Shown here: positions 25,426-33,641 of the stretch, one piece after another | Layout of the letters: every line of letters begins with the position of its first letter | Position numbering within the stretch: the first letter of the stretch is position 1 | Assembly: GCF_014656195.1 (NCBI RefSeq) | Contig: NZ_BNBY01000015.1 | Coordinates: forward strand, 122,546 to 186,545 | Direction: 5' to 3' | Length of the DNA stretch: 64,000 bases | Source: Kitasatospora xanthocidica | GTDB lineage: Bacteria > Actinomycetota > Actinomycetes > Streptomycetales > Streptomycetaceae | The notes under the pieces: generated by a model | What the model was told of the DNA's origin: nothing | Seen by the model: the letters and a program-made list of their open reading frames with translations, nothing else | Database searches by the model: none | Program-made: the position numbers and the translations under genes

Positions 25426-25860
25426 ATGTCCGATCGCGCGACCGAGTTCGACCGTTTGATGAACCCATGGGCGTACGACGCGGATGGCAACCTGACTGCC
25501 GAAGCCCAGCGCCGGGAAGCTGCTCGGACGCAGCTCAACTCGGCAGGCGCTTCGGCCGGTGGCGGCTTCTCGGTCGATCCGGGCGCGCTCGACGCCGCGG
25601 CCACGGACGCCGAGCAGATCAACGGCCGTCTCATGGGCGAATGCCGGAGTGCGGACGACGAGATGGCCGCGGTAGGGGGAGGGCTCGTCGGGTTCGGTCT
25701 CGGCGGGGCGTGCAAAGAGGCGTCGGCGACCTGGGACAAGCAGATCCTGGCGCTCTCGAAGGTGATCGGTGGACTTGCGCAGAATGTGCGGTCGACGGCC
25801 AAGAACTACCGCGATGCCAATGCCGCGGTCGCGGGCACGTTCAAAGCGGACGGGAGCTGA
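25426..25860 (+). CDS. WXG100-like small helical protein of the second cassette
   Basis: 144 residues from ATG; an in-frame GTG 12 bases earlier is an alternative start. It is mostly helical with FSVDPGALDAAATDAEQING, GACKEASATWDKQILALSKV and STAKNYRDANAAV, aligning with the protein at 14925 including the single central Cys and Trp. Like that protein it precedes a large protein with a shared N-terminal module, here after a 6-bp gap. Probable complex partner or export escort; the secretion route is inferred. Confidence 0.75.
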   Translation: MSDRATEFDRLMNPWAYDADGNLTAEAQRREAARTQLNSAGASAGGGFSVDPGALDAAATDAEQINGRLMGECRSADDEMAAVGGGLVGFGLGGACKEASATWDKQILALSKVIGGLAQNVRSTAKNYRDANAAVAGTFKADGS

Positions 25861-25866
25861 TGCGTC

Positions 25867-28179
25867 GTGGTCGGCTTTCACGATCTGACCAACGCGAAGG
25901 TGGACTCGCTGGGGGCGGCCGCGGGGGCCTGGGACGAGGTGGCCGCGAAGCTCAAGGCGCTGGACGGCGAGTGGAACAGCGTGGTGGTCGCCAAGATCAA
26001 CGGTTCCGGGTGGACCGGTCCGAGCGCCGAGTCGGCCAAACCGGCACTCCAGCGCGGCAATGACCAGCTCAACGCGGCGGCGACCGAAGCCGGAGCCCTC
26101 GCGTCGGTGTTACGGGAGGTGGCCACCGAGATCCAGGCCGCCAAGGACAAACTCGCTGCACTGGTCGCCGAGGCCACGGCTGATGGACTCACCGTCAGCC
26201 CCGACGGAACGGTCAGCTGGCCGGATCCCGACAAGGCCGTGAAGAACGACCCGCAGGCGGCGACCGCCCACCACGACCAGTACCGGGCCAAGGCCGGCGA
26301 CATACGGGCCCGGGTCGACGGCGTTCTCCGTGACGCCACGGAGGCGGACCAGCGGGCCTGTTTCGCTCTGCGGACCGACGCCTCCAGCGACAAGGACGGT
26401 TCCTTCAACGGACAAGCCGTCGGTGGAGGCCCGGAAGCCGATGCCAGGCGAGCGGCTCAGCTGGTGTCCAGGGGGAACAAGCTCTCGGACGCGGAACTCG
26501 TAGAGCTCAACAGCCTACTGCGTTCCCACGCGACCGATCCGAAGTTCACGACCGGGTTCTACCAGGATGTCGGCCCCAAGGGCCTGCTGCTGTTCTGGAA
26601 CAGCATGGTCGGGGACGACAACAGCGTCGCCGGAGCGAGCGAGGCACGCTGGAAGCAGTACCAGGAACTGCAGAAGAACCTGGGAACCGCGCTGGCCACC
26701 GCCACACGCACCACCAACGAGCCGCACCTGTCCGACCAGTGGGCGGCCGACCTGCGCAAGGCCGGCGCGGAGCCGTTGTGGGAGGCGCCCGAGACGACAG
26801 CGGGCAAGCCATGGGTCCCGCGGGGCTACCAGGTGCTGGCCGGCATCCTCCGCACGGGAAACTACGACCCCCACTTCCTGAACCCGATAGCCGAGCACGT
26901 CCTTCAACTCGACGCCAAGGACACGCACCCGACGATGCGGTTCTGGACTCCGGCACTGGTGAGCAGGAGTCCCGAGCGGCTGGGCTTCAACATCCTGGGC
27001 CAGGACGGCGGGGCCGGGTTCGAGCCCGTGTCGGGAATCCTGGAGGCGCTGGCCCACAGCCCGGAGGCGGCCACCAAGTTCTTCCACGACCAGCCCACCG
27101 CGTACAACACCGATGGAACGGTCAGCCCCAACGGCAACGCGAAGCCCGCGGACTACCTGCACTACCTGGCGCACGACAAGGAGTTCAGGGGGGACACCGT
27201 CTCCCAGGACAAGGACGTCGTGGCCGGCTCCCGGGCCAGCGGACCCGTCGCTCTCGGGCATGCGCTCGAGGCGGCGACCAGCGGTCACCCGTACGACGAC
27301 ATGCCCTCGGCCCCGGCGAAGCACCTCGCCGATCAGGCGGACGTGATGAACAAGGTGATGAAGGAGTTCGGACGGGACGAGGGAGGAAGCCTCGCGCGCA
27401 TCACCGGGGGTGCCGACCCCGGTGCGCCGCTGGCGGCCCTGCGTCCGAGCCTCGGCAGGATGGCCGCCGACTACATGGGGGACGTCCAGCGTGCGATGTC
27501 GCCGTGGGACCACACGTTGCCGGTGAACGGCGAACCGGCCAGGCTCAGCACCTCCGACGTCCGGTCCGTGCTGAACGTGATCGGCCGGGACCCGGCTGCC
27601 TACGGAAGTGTCGTCAACGCCCAGCAGGCGTACACCACCGCTCTGATCCACGGCGCCTTCGCCGGCGGGGAGACCGACACCGCGAAGCTCGCCATTCCGG
27701 TGGAGAACGCTGCCAACGCGGGGGGATCAGTGGCCGGAGTGCTCAACGAAGCCCGGGCCGATGCCGTTTTCAAGCAGCACGCGGCCACGGACAAGGCGTT
27801 CAACGACGCGGTCCAGAACGGCTCGTTCTGGGCCAAGACGGCCTTCAGCACCACCATCGGCGGGATCACCGACGGTGTCGCCGGTGCGGCCGGTGCGTCA
27901 AAGGCATCGGACTTCATCGTCGACCAGATCCTGCAAGGCGTCACTGCGAGCGTGCAGCAGGACACGACGGCGGCCGCCCGGGACGAGGCGGGCCACGAGT
28001 CGGACAGCGGCCGCAACTCCAATGCGATCAGCGCGGCTCAGGCGGTGCGGGACGCGGCGAAGGGCTCGGCCCTCACCCAGGCCCAGATCGAGGACCTCGC
28101 CGCACGGGTCGGCGGGCAGGCTGCTCAGGGCGGTGCGGTGGGTGGCGGGGCGAACAGCACCGCGAACGGAAAGAAGTGA
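25867..28179 (+). CDS. Large WXG/LXG-like protein with unknown C-terminal module
   Basis: 770 residues from GTG. The N-terminal 200 residues are paralogous to the DUF1023 protein at 15326: WXG-type turn SGWTGPSAESA near 47, then ADGLTVSPDGTVSWPDPDKA near 115. There is no hydrolase. Residues 200-770 are a long mostly helical region with FWNSMVGDDNS, GRDPAAYGSVVNAQQAYTTA and an Ala/Gly-rich GGITDGVAGAAGAS stretch that may be membrane-active, ending in a Ser/Asn/Gly-rich tail. From memory it resembles streptomycete DUF6571-type proteins. Possible type-VII-like substrate; activity unknown. Confidence 0.75.
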   Translation: MVGFHDLTNAKVDSLGAAAGAWDEVAAKLKALDGEWNSVVVAKINGSGWTGPSAESAKPALQRGNDQLNAAATEAGALASVLREVATEIQAAKDKLAALVAEATADGLTVSPDGTVSWPDPDKAVKNDPQAATAHHDQYRAKAGDIRARVDGVLRDATEADQRACFALRTDASSDKDGSFNGQAVGGGPEADARRAAQLVSRGNKLSDAELVELNSLLRSHATDPKFTTGFYQDVGPKGLLLFWNSMVGDDNSVAGASEARWKQYQELQKNLGTALATATRTTNEPHLSDQWAADLRKAGAEPLWEAPETTAGKPWVPRGYQVLAGILRTGNYDPHFLNPIAEHVLQLDAKDTHPTMRFWTPALVSRSPERLGFNILGQDGGAGFEPVSGILEALAHSPEAATKFFHDQPTAYNTDGTVSPNGNAKPADYLHYLAHDKEFRGDTVSQDKDVVAGSRASGPVALGHALEAATSGHPYDDMPSAPAKHLADQADVMNKVMKEFGRDEGGSLARITGGADPGAPLAALRPSLGRMAADYMGDVQRAMSPWDHTLPVNGEPARLSTSDVRSVLNVIGRDPAAYGSVVNAQQAYTTALIHGAFAGGETDTAKLAIPVENAANAGGSVAGVLNEARADAVFKQHAATDKAFNDAVQNGSFWAKTAFSTTIGGITDGVAGAAGASKASDFIVDQILQGVTASVQQDTTAAARDEAGHESDSGRNSNAISAAQAVRDAAKGSALTQAQIEDLAARVGGQAAQGGAVGGGANSTANGKK

Positions 28180-28244
28180 CGGCCGCGCCCCGCGATGCCG
28201 CGGCCGAGGGGCCCGGGAGGTTGCCGAGGAGGGGGAACCAGCAG

Positions 28245-28868
28245 GTGAAGGTTGGTCGGTCATGGCTGGTCGCGGTCTCCTTGCTCGTACTGCTGGCCGG
28301 CGGCGGCCTGCTCCTGTGGGACCGCTCGCGGGATCCGGTGGCCGACCGGCGATCAGTGGCGCACCTTCCGCTCGGCGAATGCCGAGGCGTCCTCGACGAC
28401 GTACGTTTCAGCGAGGCCCTGTCCTCGGCCTCGCCGGTCACGGTGCGCACGACGTTCACGCCGGCCACGGGGTCCGCACCCGCCTACCTGTCGTGCACGG
28501 CGAGCGGGGACGGCCGGCGCAGTCTGGTCGTCACCGCGATCGGTGCCGCCACCGAGGCGGAGCGCATCCACAACGAAGGGCAGCAGGTGGCGAAGGACTT
28601 CCTGCCGTTCCCGGACGGCGAAGCCGGCGAGCGCTCAGCCGTGGTCCGCTTCTCCTGTACGACCGGGGCGACGCCCGATGGTGCGGACCGTACCTGGTAC
28701 TACACGGCTTCGGTCGAACTCCGGACTCCCGAGGGCTCGTCCACCCCGGCTCCCGGGCGGCAGAAGACGGCCGAACTGTCGGTGGCGTTCGCCCGCCAGG
28801 CGATCGACAAGGCGCTGGGGTGCACCAACACCGTCCAACTGCCCAGCGGCACTGTCACCTTCACCTGA
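28245..28868 (+). CDS. Membrane-anchored extracytoplasmic protein of the second cassette
   Basis: 207 residues from a GTG after GAGGAGGGGG. One N-terminal hydrophobic segment (about 6-25, SWLVAVSLLVLLAGGGLLLW) has no lipobox Cys, so it is probably an uncleaved anchor. The soluble domain contains three cysteines in conserved-looking positions (LGECRGV, LSCTAS, FSCTTG) plus LGCTNT. It occupies the same third position as the lipoprotein in the first cassette, which suggests an analogous surface partner or protective role (inference). No named family is recognised. Confidence 0.75.
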   Translation: MKVGRSWLVAVSLLVLLAGGGLLLWDRSRDPVADRRSVAHLPLGECRGVLDDVRFSEALSSASPVTVRTTFTPATGSAPAYLSCTASGDGRRSLVVTAIGAATEAERIHNEGQQVAKDFLPFPDGEAGERSAVVRFSCTTGATPDGADRTWYYTASVELRTPEGSSTPAPGRQKTAELSVAFARQAIDKALGCTNTVQLPSGTVTFT

Positions 28869-28877
28869 CCCGGCTGA

Positions 28878-28913
28878 TGGCGGCGACTCGCAGGGCGCCG
28901 GGTCGCCGCCATC
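28878..28913 (+). terminator. Hairpin closing the second WXG-like cassette
   Basis: ATGGCGGCGAC (28878-28888) pairs exactly with GTCGCCGCCAT (28903-28913), 10 bp after the stop. Confidence 0.65.
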
Positions 28914-29009
28914 GATGCCTCTCGATCGGACACCCCGCCACCGGTCGTCGCCACCTACGGCGGGGCGATGACCGGCCGGGGCGGCGCAGGCCTGAGCGGG
29001 TGGGGCCGG

Positions 29010-29498
29010 TCAGCGGGGGCGGGTGGCTGGGGTGAGGACTTGGGCGGTGAGGTGGAGGTCGGGGCTGTGGCGGAAGGTGAGGGTGAACCGCACCTGCTGG
29101 CCGGGGTGGAGGGGTGGCGGGTCGGCGATCATCAGGTCGGCGTCCTCCGGGGTCATCGCGAGTTCGCCGCGGCCCGGGACGGGCAGGGCGGGGACCGGTT
29201 GCCAGCGGCCCGCGGCGCCCTGGTGGAGGTGCCGTTTCAGGGTGATCTGGCCGCCGAACTCCCAGCTGGCGCCGGTCAGTTCGTCGGGTATGTCGCCGGG
29301 GTTGCGGATCGTGAAGAAGGCCGCGGTGGCGGTGGCCGCGCCCGTCGTCGGCAGCAGTACCCAGCCGGGGCCGGCCTCCACCGGGCGGGAGCGGCCCGCC
29401 CCGCCGAACGCCGTCCAGCCGGACAGCAGGACCAGGGCCAGCGCCGCCGCGCCGACCGGCGGGCCGACGACCTTCAGCCGTTCGAAGGGGCCGTTCAC
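29010..29498 (-). CDS. Copper chaperone PCu(A)C-family protein with altered metal ligands
   Basis: 162 residues from a GTG that overlaps the ATPase stop by 4 bases. An N-terminal membrane anchor (about 13-33) precedes a cupredoxin-like domain: ATAAFFTIRNPGDIPDELTG, LKRHLHQG and MTPEDADLMIADPPPLHPGQ. Typical PCu(A)C sites use HxxM and HxM; here the first is His-Leu-His and the second is Asp-Ala-Asp-Leu-Met, so copper affinity or geometry probably differs. Coupling to a copper P-type ATPase supports a role in extracytoplasmic copper handling. Confidence 0.82.
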   Translation of the reverse strand: MNGPFERLKVVGPPVGAAALALVLLSGWTAFGGAGRSRPVEAGPGWVLLPTTGAATATAAFFTIRNPGDIPDELTGASWEFGGQITLKRHLHQGAAGRWQPVPALPVPGRGELAMTPEDADLMIADPPPLHPGQQVRFTLTFRHSPDLHLTAQVLTPATRPR

Positions 29499-31756
29499 CG
29501 CCGGGCCCCCTTCCCGCGGGCCGAACCGCCCCGGCCCGGTTGCCAGGTGCGCAGCCGCAGGCTGTTGCCCACCACGAGCAGTGAGCTGAGGGACATCGCG
29601 ATGGCCGCCAGCATCGGGTTGAGCAGTCCGACCGCCGCCAGCGGGATCAGCACCAGGTTGTAGCCGAAGGCCCACAGCAGGTTGGCCCGGATGGTGGCGA
29701 GGGTCTGCCGGGCCAGCCGGACGGCGTCCACCACGGCCTCGATGTCGCCGCGTACCAGGGTCAGCCCGGCCGCGCCGATCGCGGCGTCGCTGCCCGAGGC
29801 CAGCGCCACGCCCAGGTCGGCGGAGGCCAGGGCGACCGCGTCGTTGACGCCGTCGCCGACCACGGCCACCGTCCGTCCGGCGGCGCGCAGTTCGGCCACC
29901 ACCTCGGCCTTGCGCTCGGGCGAGGCCGAGGCGTGCGCCCGCTCGATGCCCAGCTCGGCCGCCACGGCTCGGGCGGCGCCCTGGCCGTCCCCGGTCAGCA
30001 GGACGGTCTCCAGCCCCATTCCGCGCAGCCGGTGCAGCGCCCGCCAGCTGCCCGAGCGCAGGGTGTCGCCGACCGCGAGGACGGCCGCCGGGCGCCCGTC
30101 CAGTTCGACCAGGACGGCCGTCCGGCCCGCGTCGCCGGCCGCCTCGACGGCCTCGGCCAGCGCCGGGGGCAGCGGGGTGCCGTCCGGGCGGACCACCCGG
30201 ACCGCCCGGCCCTCGACCGTGCCGGACACCCCGAGCCCGGTGGTGGCGGCGAAGCCGTCCACGGGCGGCAGGGCGCCGCAGCGTTCCCGTGCCGCCGCCG
30301 CGACGGCCCGGCCGATCGGGTGCTCGGAGCGGTGCTCGACCGCGCCGGCCAGCCGCAGCACGCGCTCCTCCGGGCCGTCGGTGTCGCCGTCGGCCGTGGT
30401 GACCGCCGTCAGCTCCATCCGGCCGGTGGTCAGCGTCCCGGTCTTGTCCATCACCACGGTGTCCACGCGGCGCAGGCTCTCCAGCACCTCCGGGCCGCGC
30501 ACCAGCACGCCCAGCTCCGCGCCCCGCCCGGTCGCCGCCAGCAGCGCCGTCGGCGTGGCCAGGCCCAGCGCGCACGGGCAGGCCACCACCAGCACCGCGA
30601 CGGCCGCCGTGACCGCCGCCTGCGGGGCCGCGCCCGCGCCCAGCCAGAAGCCCAGCACGGAGGCCGCGACCGTCAGCACGCAGGGCACGAACACCCCGGC
30701 CACCGCGTCCGCCAGCCGCTGCGCCCGCGCCTTGCCGGCCTGGGCGTCCGCGACCAGGGCGGTGATCCGGGCCAGTTGGGTGTCCGCGCCGACGGCCGTG
30801 GCCCGGACCACCAGTGCGCCGCCGACGTTCACCGTCGCACCCGCCACCCGGTCCCCGGGGCCCACCTCGACCGGCACGCTCTCACCGGTGAGCAGGCTCA
30901 GGTCGAGCGCCGAACCGCCCTCGACCACCACCCCGTCGGTGGCCACCCGTTCGCCCGGCCGGACCACGAACTCCTGCCCGGGCAGCAGCAGTTCGATCGG
31001 TACGAGGCGTTCCTCGCCGTCCGCCCCGCGCAGGCAGACCCGCTTGGCGCCCAGCTCGGCCAGCGCCCGCAGCGCGGACCCGCTGCGCCGGCGCACCCGG
31101 CCCTCCAGCAGCCGTCCGGCCAGCACGAACAGCGGCACCCCGACCGCCGCCTCCAGGTAGACGTGGGCCGCGCCGCCGCCGTCGGCGGTCAGCGAGAACG
31201 GCATCCGCATGCCCGGATCCCCGGCCCCGCCGAACACCAGCGCGTACGCCGACCAGCCGAAGGAGGCCAGGACCCCCAGGCTGACCAGGGTGTCCATGGT
31301 GGCCGCGGCGTGCCGCAGCCCCTGCCAGGCCCGCCGGTGGAAGGCGGCCGAACCCCAGGTCACCACCGGGACGGCCAGCGCGAAGCAGACCCACTGCCAC
31401 GCGGTGAACTGCAGCGAGGGCACCATGGAGAGCACCAGCACCGGGACGGCCAGCAGGGCGGTGACCAGCAGCCGCCACCGCTCGTCCGGCTCCTCCTCCG
31501 CCGCCCCGACCGGCACCCCCTCGGGCGCCAACTCGGCGGTGTAGCCCGCCCGTTCGACGGCCGCCACGAGGTCGGCGACCGGCACCCCGGCCGGGTGCAG
31601 CACCCGGGCCCGGCCGGTCGCCAGGTTCACCCCGGCCGTCACCCCGTCGATCCTGCCCAGCCGCTTCTCCACCCGGCCCACGCAGGCCGCACAGGTCATC
31701 CCGCCGACCGCCAGGTCGGTGGAGAGCAGGGCCTCGGCCCCCGCGACGGCGCTCAT
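29495..31756 (-). CDS. copA: Copper-exporting P1B-type ATPase
   Basis: 753 residues. One N-terminal heavy-metal domain with GMTCAAC near residues 19-25, membrane segments, A-domain LLTGESVP, the Cu(I)-selective CPC in VVACPCALGLATP, phosphorylation site DKTGTLTTG, the N-domain His-Pro in SEHPIG and hinge GDGVNDAVAL are intact. It exports Cu(I) from the cytoplasm. It is the middle gene of a three-gene operon, overlapping both neighbours by 4 bases. No CsoR or CopZ is seen beside it. The symbol follows the family. Confidence 0.95.
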   Translation of the reverse strand: MSAVAGAEALLSTDLAVGGMTCAACVGRVEKRLGRIDGVTAGVNLATGRARVLHPAGVPVADLVAAVERAGYTAELAPEGVPVGAAEEEPDERWRLLVTALLAVPVLVLSMVPSLQFTAWQWVCFALAVPVVTWGSAAFHRRAWQGLRHAAATMDTLVSLGVLASFGWSAYALVFGGAGDPGMRMPFSLTADGGGAAHVYLEAAVGVPLFVLAGRLLEGRVRRRSGSALRALAELGAKRVCLRGADGEERLVPIELLLPGQEFVVRPGERVATDGVVVEGGSALDLSLLTGESVPVEVGPGDRVAGATVNVGGALVVRATAVGADTQLARITALVADAQAGKARAQRLADAVAGVFVPCVLTVAASVLGFWLGAGAAPQAAVTAAVAVLVVACPCALGLATPTALLAATGRGAELGVLVRGPEVLESLRRVDTVVMDKTGTLTTGRMELTAVTTADGDTDGPEERVLRLAGAVEHRSEHPIGRAVAAAARERCGALPPVDGFAATTGLGVSGTVEGRAVRVVRPDGTPLPPALAEAVEAAGDAGRTAVLVELDGRPAAVLAVGDTLRSGSWRALHRLRGMGLETVLLTGDGQGAARAVAAELGIERAHASASPERKAEVVAELRAAGRTVAVVGDGVNDAVALASADLGVALASGSDAAIGAAGLTLVRGDIEAVVDAVRLARQTLATIRANLLWAFGYNLVLIPLAAVGLLNPMLAAIAMSLSSLLVVGNSLRLRTWQPGRGGSARGKGARR

Positions 31757-31944
31757 CGCATCCCGCCCATGCCGTGCCCGTCCATCCCGGGTGACGCCCC
31801 GCCCCCGTCGGCCGGCCGCAGCCCGGGCGCCACCGGCCCCACCTGCCGGCCCACCCCGTAGGCCACCACGAACACCACCACCAGCAGCAGGGCGAACCCC
31901 GCCAGCACACTCGACGGCCGGACACCCGGCGATTTCGCACTCAC
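31753..31944 (-). CDS. Small membrane protein with Met/His-rich C-terminus, first gene of the copper operon
   Basis: 63 residues from GTG. One membrane helix (SSVLAGFALLLVVVFVVAYG, about 10-30) is followed by a short outer tail ending GMDGHGMGGMR, four Met and one His, which looks like a soft-metal-binding patch. The stop overlaps the copA ATG (ATGA). It may deliver copper to, or modulate, CopA. No annotated family is known to me; the small size and tail composition are the evidence. Confidence 0.75.
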   Translation of the reverse strand: MSAKSPGVRPSSVLAGFALLLVVVFVVAYGVGRQVGPVAPGLRPADGGGASPGMDGHGMGGMR

Positions 31945-32141
31945 CCCCCACCAGTCGGACGGGCACCCGGATCGGTTCCCGTACGGTCGGAAATCGGTGG
32001 GAGGACGCGGCGGACGAGGCCGGCCGGCGGATCGGGCCCGTGCGGCGCGATGACGGTCCACGGTCTCCCGCTGCCCGGGCAGGGAAGCGCCGCGGGCCGA
32101 CGTCCTACCGGTTGGTATGTTGACCTCCGCAACGAGGCAGG

Positions 32142-32699
32142 GTGGGGGATCTGGTGGTACGAGGAAACGGGCGCCGCGGTGCCGGGGTGCTGTGGGCACG
32201 GGCTGCGGCCGGCCTGGCGGTCCTGGGCGGAGCCGGCTGGCTGCTGGCACGGGCGGTGGCCCCGTCCGACGGGTCCGCGGAGGCGTGGACGGGGCGGGGG
32301 GCCGGAAGTCTCGCCGCTTCGGTGCTGGGCGCGGTCGCGGTCGGGGCCTGGATGGCCGCGGCCGGTGCGCTCGGGATCGCGCTGGTCATCGGGGCGGTGG
32401 ACACGCTGCGGGGCTGGTGGCGGGCCGGCCGCCGGTCGGGCATGAGTGCCGGGTCCCTGCTGGCGGTGGGCGTGGCCGGCGTGGCGGTCCTGGCGTGGGT
32501 GCACACGCTGCTGACGGACACCGTCCCGGAAGGCTCCGTCGAGCTGCGGTCCCACCCGGGCGCCGCGGGGTTCATGTCGTTCTCGTACGGGCCGGACCTG
32601 CTCCTGATCGCGCTGACGGTCGCGGCGGTGGGTCTCGCCCGGGGCTGCCGCCGTGCCGGCCGCCGGCCGAGGAACCGGGAGCCGGACGCCCGCGCGTGA
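32142..32699 (+). CDS. Four-helix membrane protein of unknown function
   Basis: 185 residues from GTG; an in-frame GTG at 32154 is an alternative start. Hydrophobic segments occur at about 20-40, 58-87 (ASVLGAVAVGAWMAAAGALG), 103-121 and 150-168, with an Arg-rich cytoplasmic tail. No motif for catalysis or transport is visible. It is divergent from the copper operon, but nothing ties it to copper. Confidence 0.65.
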   Translation: MGDLVVRGNGRRGAGVLWARAAAGLAVLGGAGWLLARAVAPSDGSAEAWTGRGAGSLAASVLGAVAVGAWMAAAGALGIALVIGAVDTLRGWWRAGRRSGMSAGSLLAVGVAGVAVLAWVHTLLTDTVPEGSVELRSHPGAAGFMSFSYGPDLLLIALTVAAVGLARGCRRAGRRPRNREPDARA

Positions 32700-32744
32700 A
32701 CCGGCGCGCGGTGAGGGCCACGGCCGTCCACCCCGCGGGCGCGG

Positions 32745-33164
32745 CTACGGCCGTACGCTCCGGGGACCGGTCACCGCGGCGCCCAACTCGCCGACGCGGG
32801 AGCGCAGTTCACGGTCGGCGGTGACCACCAGGCAGCTCCGGCCGGGGTGTTCGGCGCGGGCGGCCCGGACCAGCTCCACGATCCGGTCGTCCCCGCTGCC
32901 GCTCGCCTCGACCACCCGCACCTCGGGCAGCCCGGTGACGCCCCGGGCCGCGCCCTCCACCACCAGGACCACCTCCAGCGGTCCGGGGTGCTCGGGCAGG
33001 CCGCGCCCGGCGACGGCGACCAGCGCGTCCCGCAGCCGCTCGGCGGCGCCGCGCCGGTCCCGCCACCAGCCGTCGGGCACCGACCCGACCACGTTCGCGC
33101 CGTCCACGACCAGCAGGGTCGGGGTGTCCTCGTTCTCTTCCACGGTCGCCAAGCCTGCCACCAT
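32745..33164 (-). CDS. NYN/YacP-like PIN-fold nuclease-type protein
   Basis: 139 residues from ATG (a GTG at 33143 is a possible shorter start). LLVVDGANVVGSVPDGWWRD carries the first acidic residue and Asn of the NYN/YacP fold, EASGSGDDRIVEL the central acids and CLVVTADRELRSRVGELGA the C-terminal Asp; together these form a PIN-type metal site. Family members act on RNA. Actinobacterial homologues are often misnamed NTP pyrophosphohydrolases. No operon partner is evident. Confidence 0.75.
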   Translation of the reverse strand: MVAGLATVEENEDTPTLLVVDGANVVGSVPDGWWRDRRGAAERLRDALVAVAGRGLPEHPGPLEVVLVVEGAARGVTGLPEVRVVEASGSGDDRIVELVRAARAEHPGRSCLVVTADRELRSRVGELGAAVTGPRSVRP

Positions 33165-33217
33165 CCTGGCCGTGCCTGTCACCGAGGGCTGAACCGCGGT
33201 CGGTCCGCCGGCGTGAG

Positions 33218-33631
33218 TCAGTCCGCCAGCGTGATCCGGATGCCGACGGTGCCGCGCTCGCCGCGCCGCAGCCGGCTGCCGAGCAGGGTGAGCACACCGA
33301 CCAGGCCGTACTTCTGGCGCAGCAGCGTCCGGTAGGCGGCGGTGCGCTCGGGGCCGAGGACCTCGGCGGTCGCCGGGTACTGCTCGCCGGCCGGCCGGCC
33401 CTTGACGTCGCACGGGCCGACCAGCACGTCGGCGCGGTTGCGGATCCGCTTGACCTTCCAGGAGTCCGCGACGGTCCAGACGCCGAGCGCCTCCCCGTCA
33501 CGGACCACCCACACCGGGGTCGGCACCGTCGTGCCGTCCTTCTTGTAGGTGGTGACGAGCAGGTAGCTGCCGGAGGAGAGCCGGACGATCCTGGCGAGAC
33601 GGTCGGCGGCGGCGGGGTCGGGCGTGGTCAT
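33218..33631 (-). CDS. PPOX-class (F420-type) split-barrel oxidoreductase
   Basis: 137 residues from ATG. SSGSYLLVTTYKKDGTTVPT, then PVWVVRDGEALGVWT, SWKVKRIRNRADVLVGPCDV and GRPAGEQYPATAEVL follow the usual order of F420-dependent split-barrel proteins in actinobacteria, about 130-150 residues long. The cofactor assignment is from family resemblance. It lies between the NYN-type gene and the carboxypeptidase gene, all on the minus strand, but gaps suggest independent roles. Confidence 0.85.
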   Translation of the reverse strand: MTTPDPAAADRLARIVRLSSGSYLLVTTYKKDGTTVPTPVWVVRDGEALGVWTVADSWKVKRIRNRADVLVGPCDVKGRPAGEQYPATAEVLGPERTAAYRTLLRQKYGLVGVLTLLGSRLRRGERGTVGIRITLAD

Positions 33632-33641
33632 GGCCGGAATT

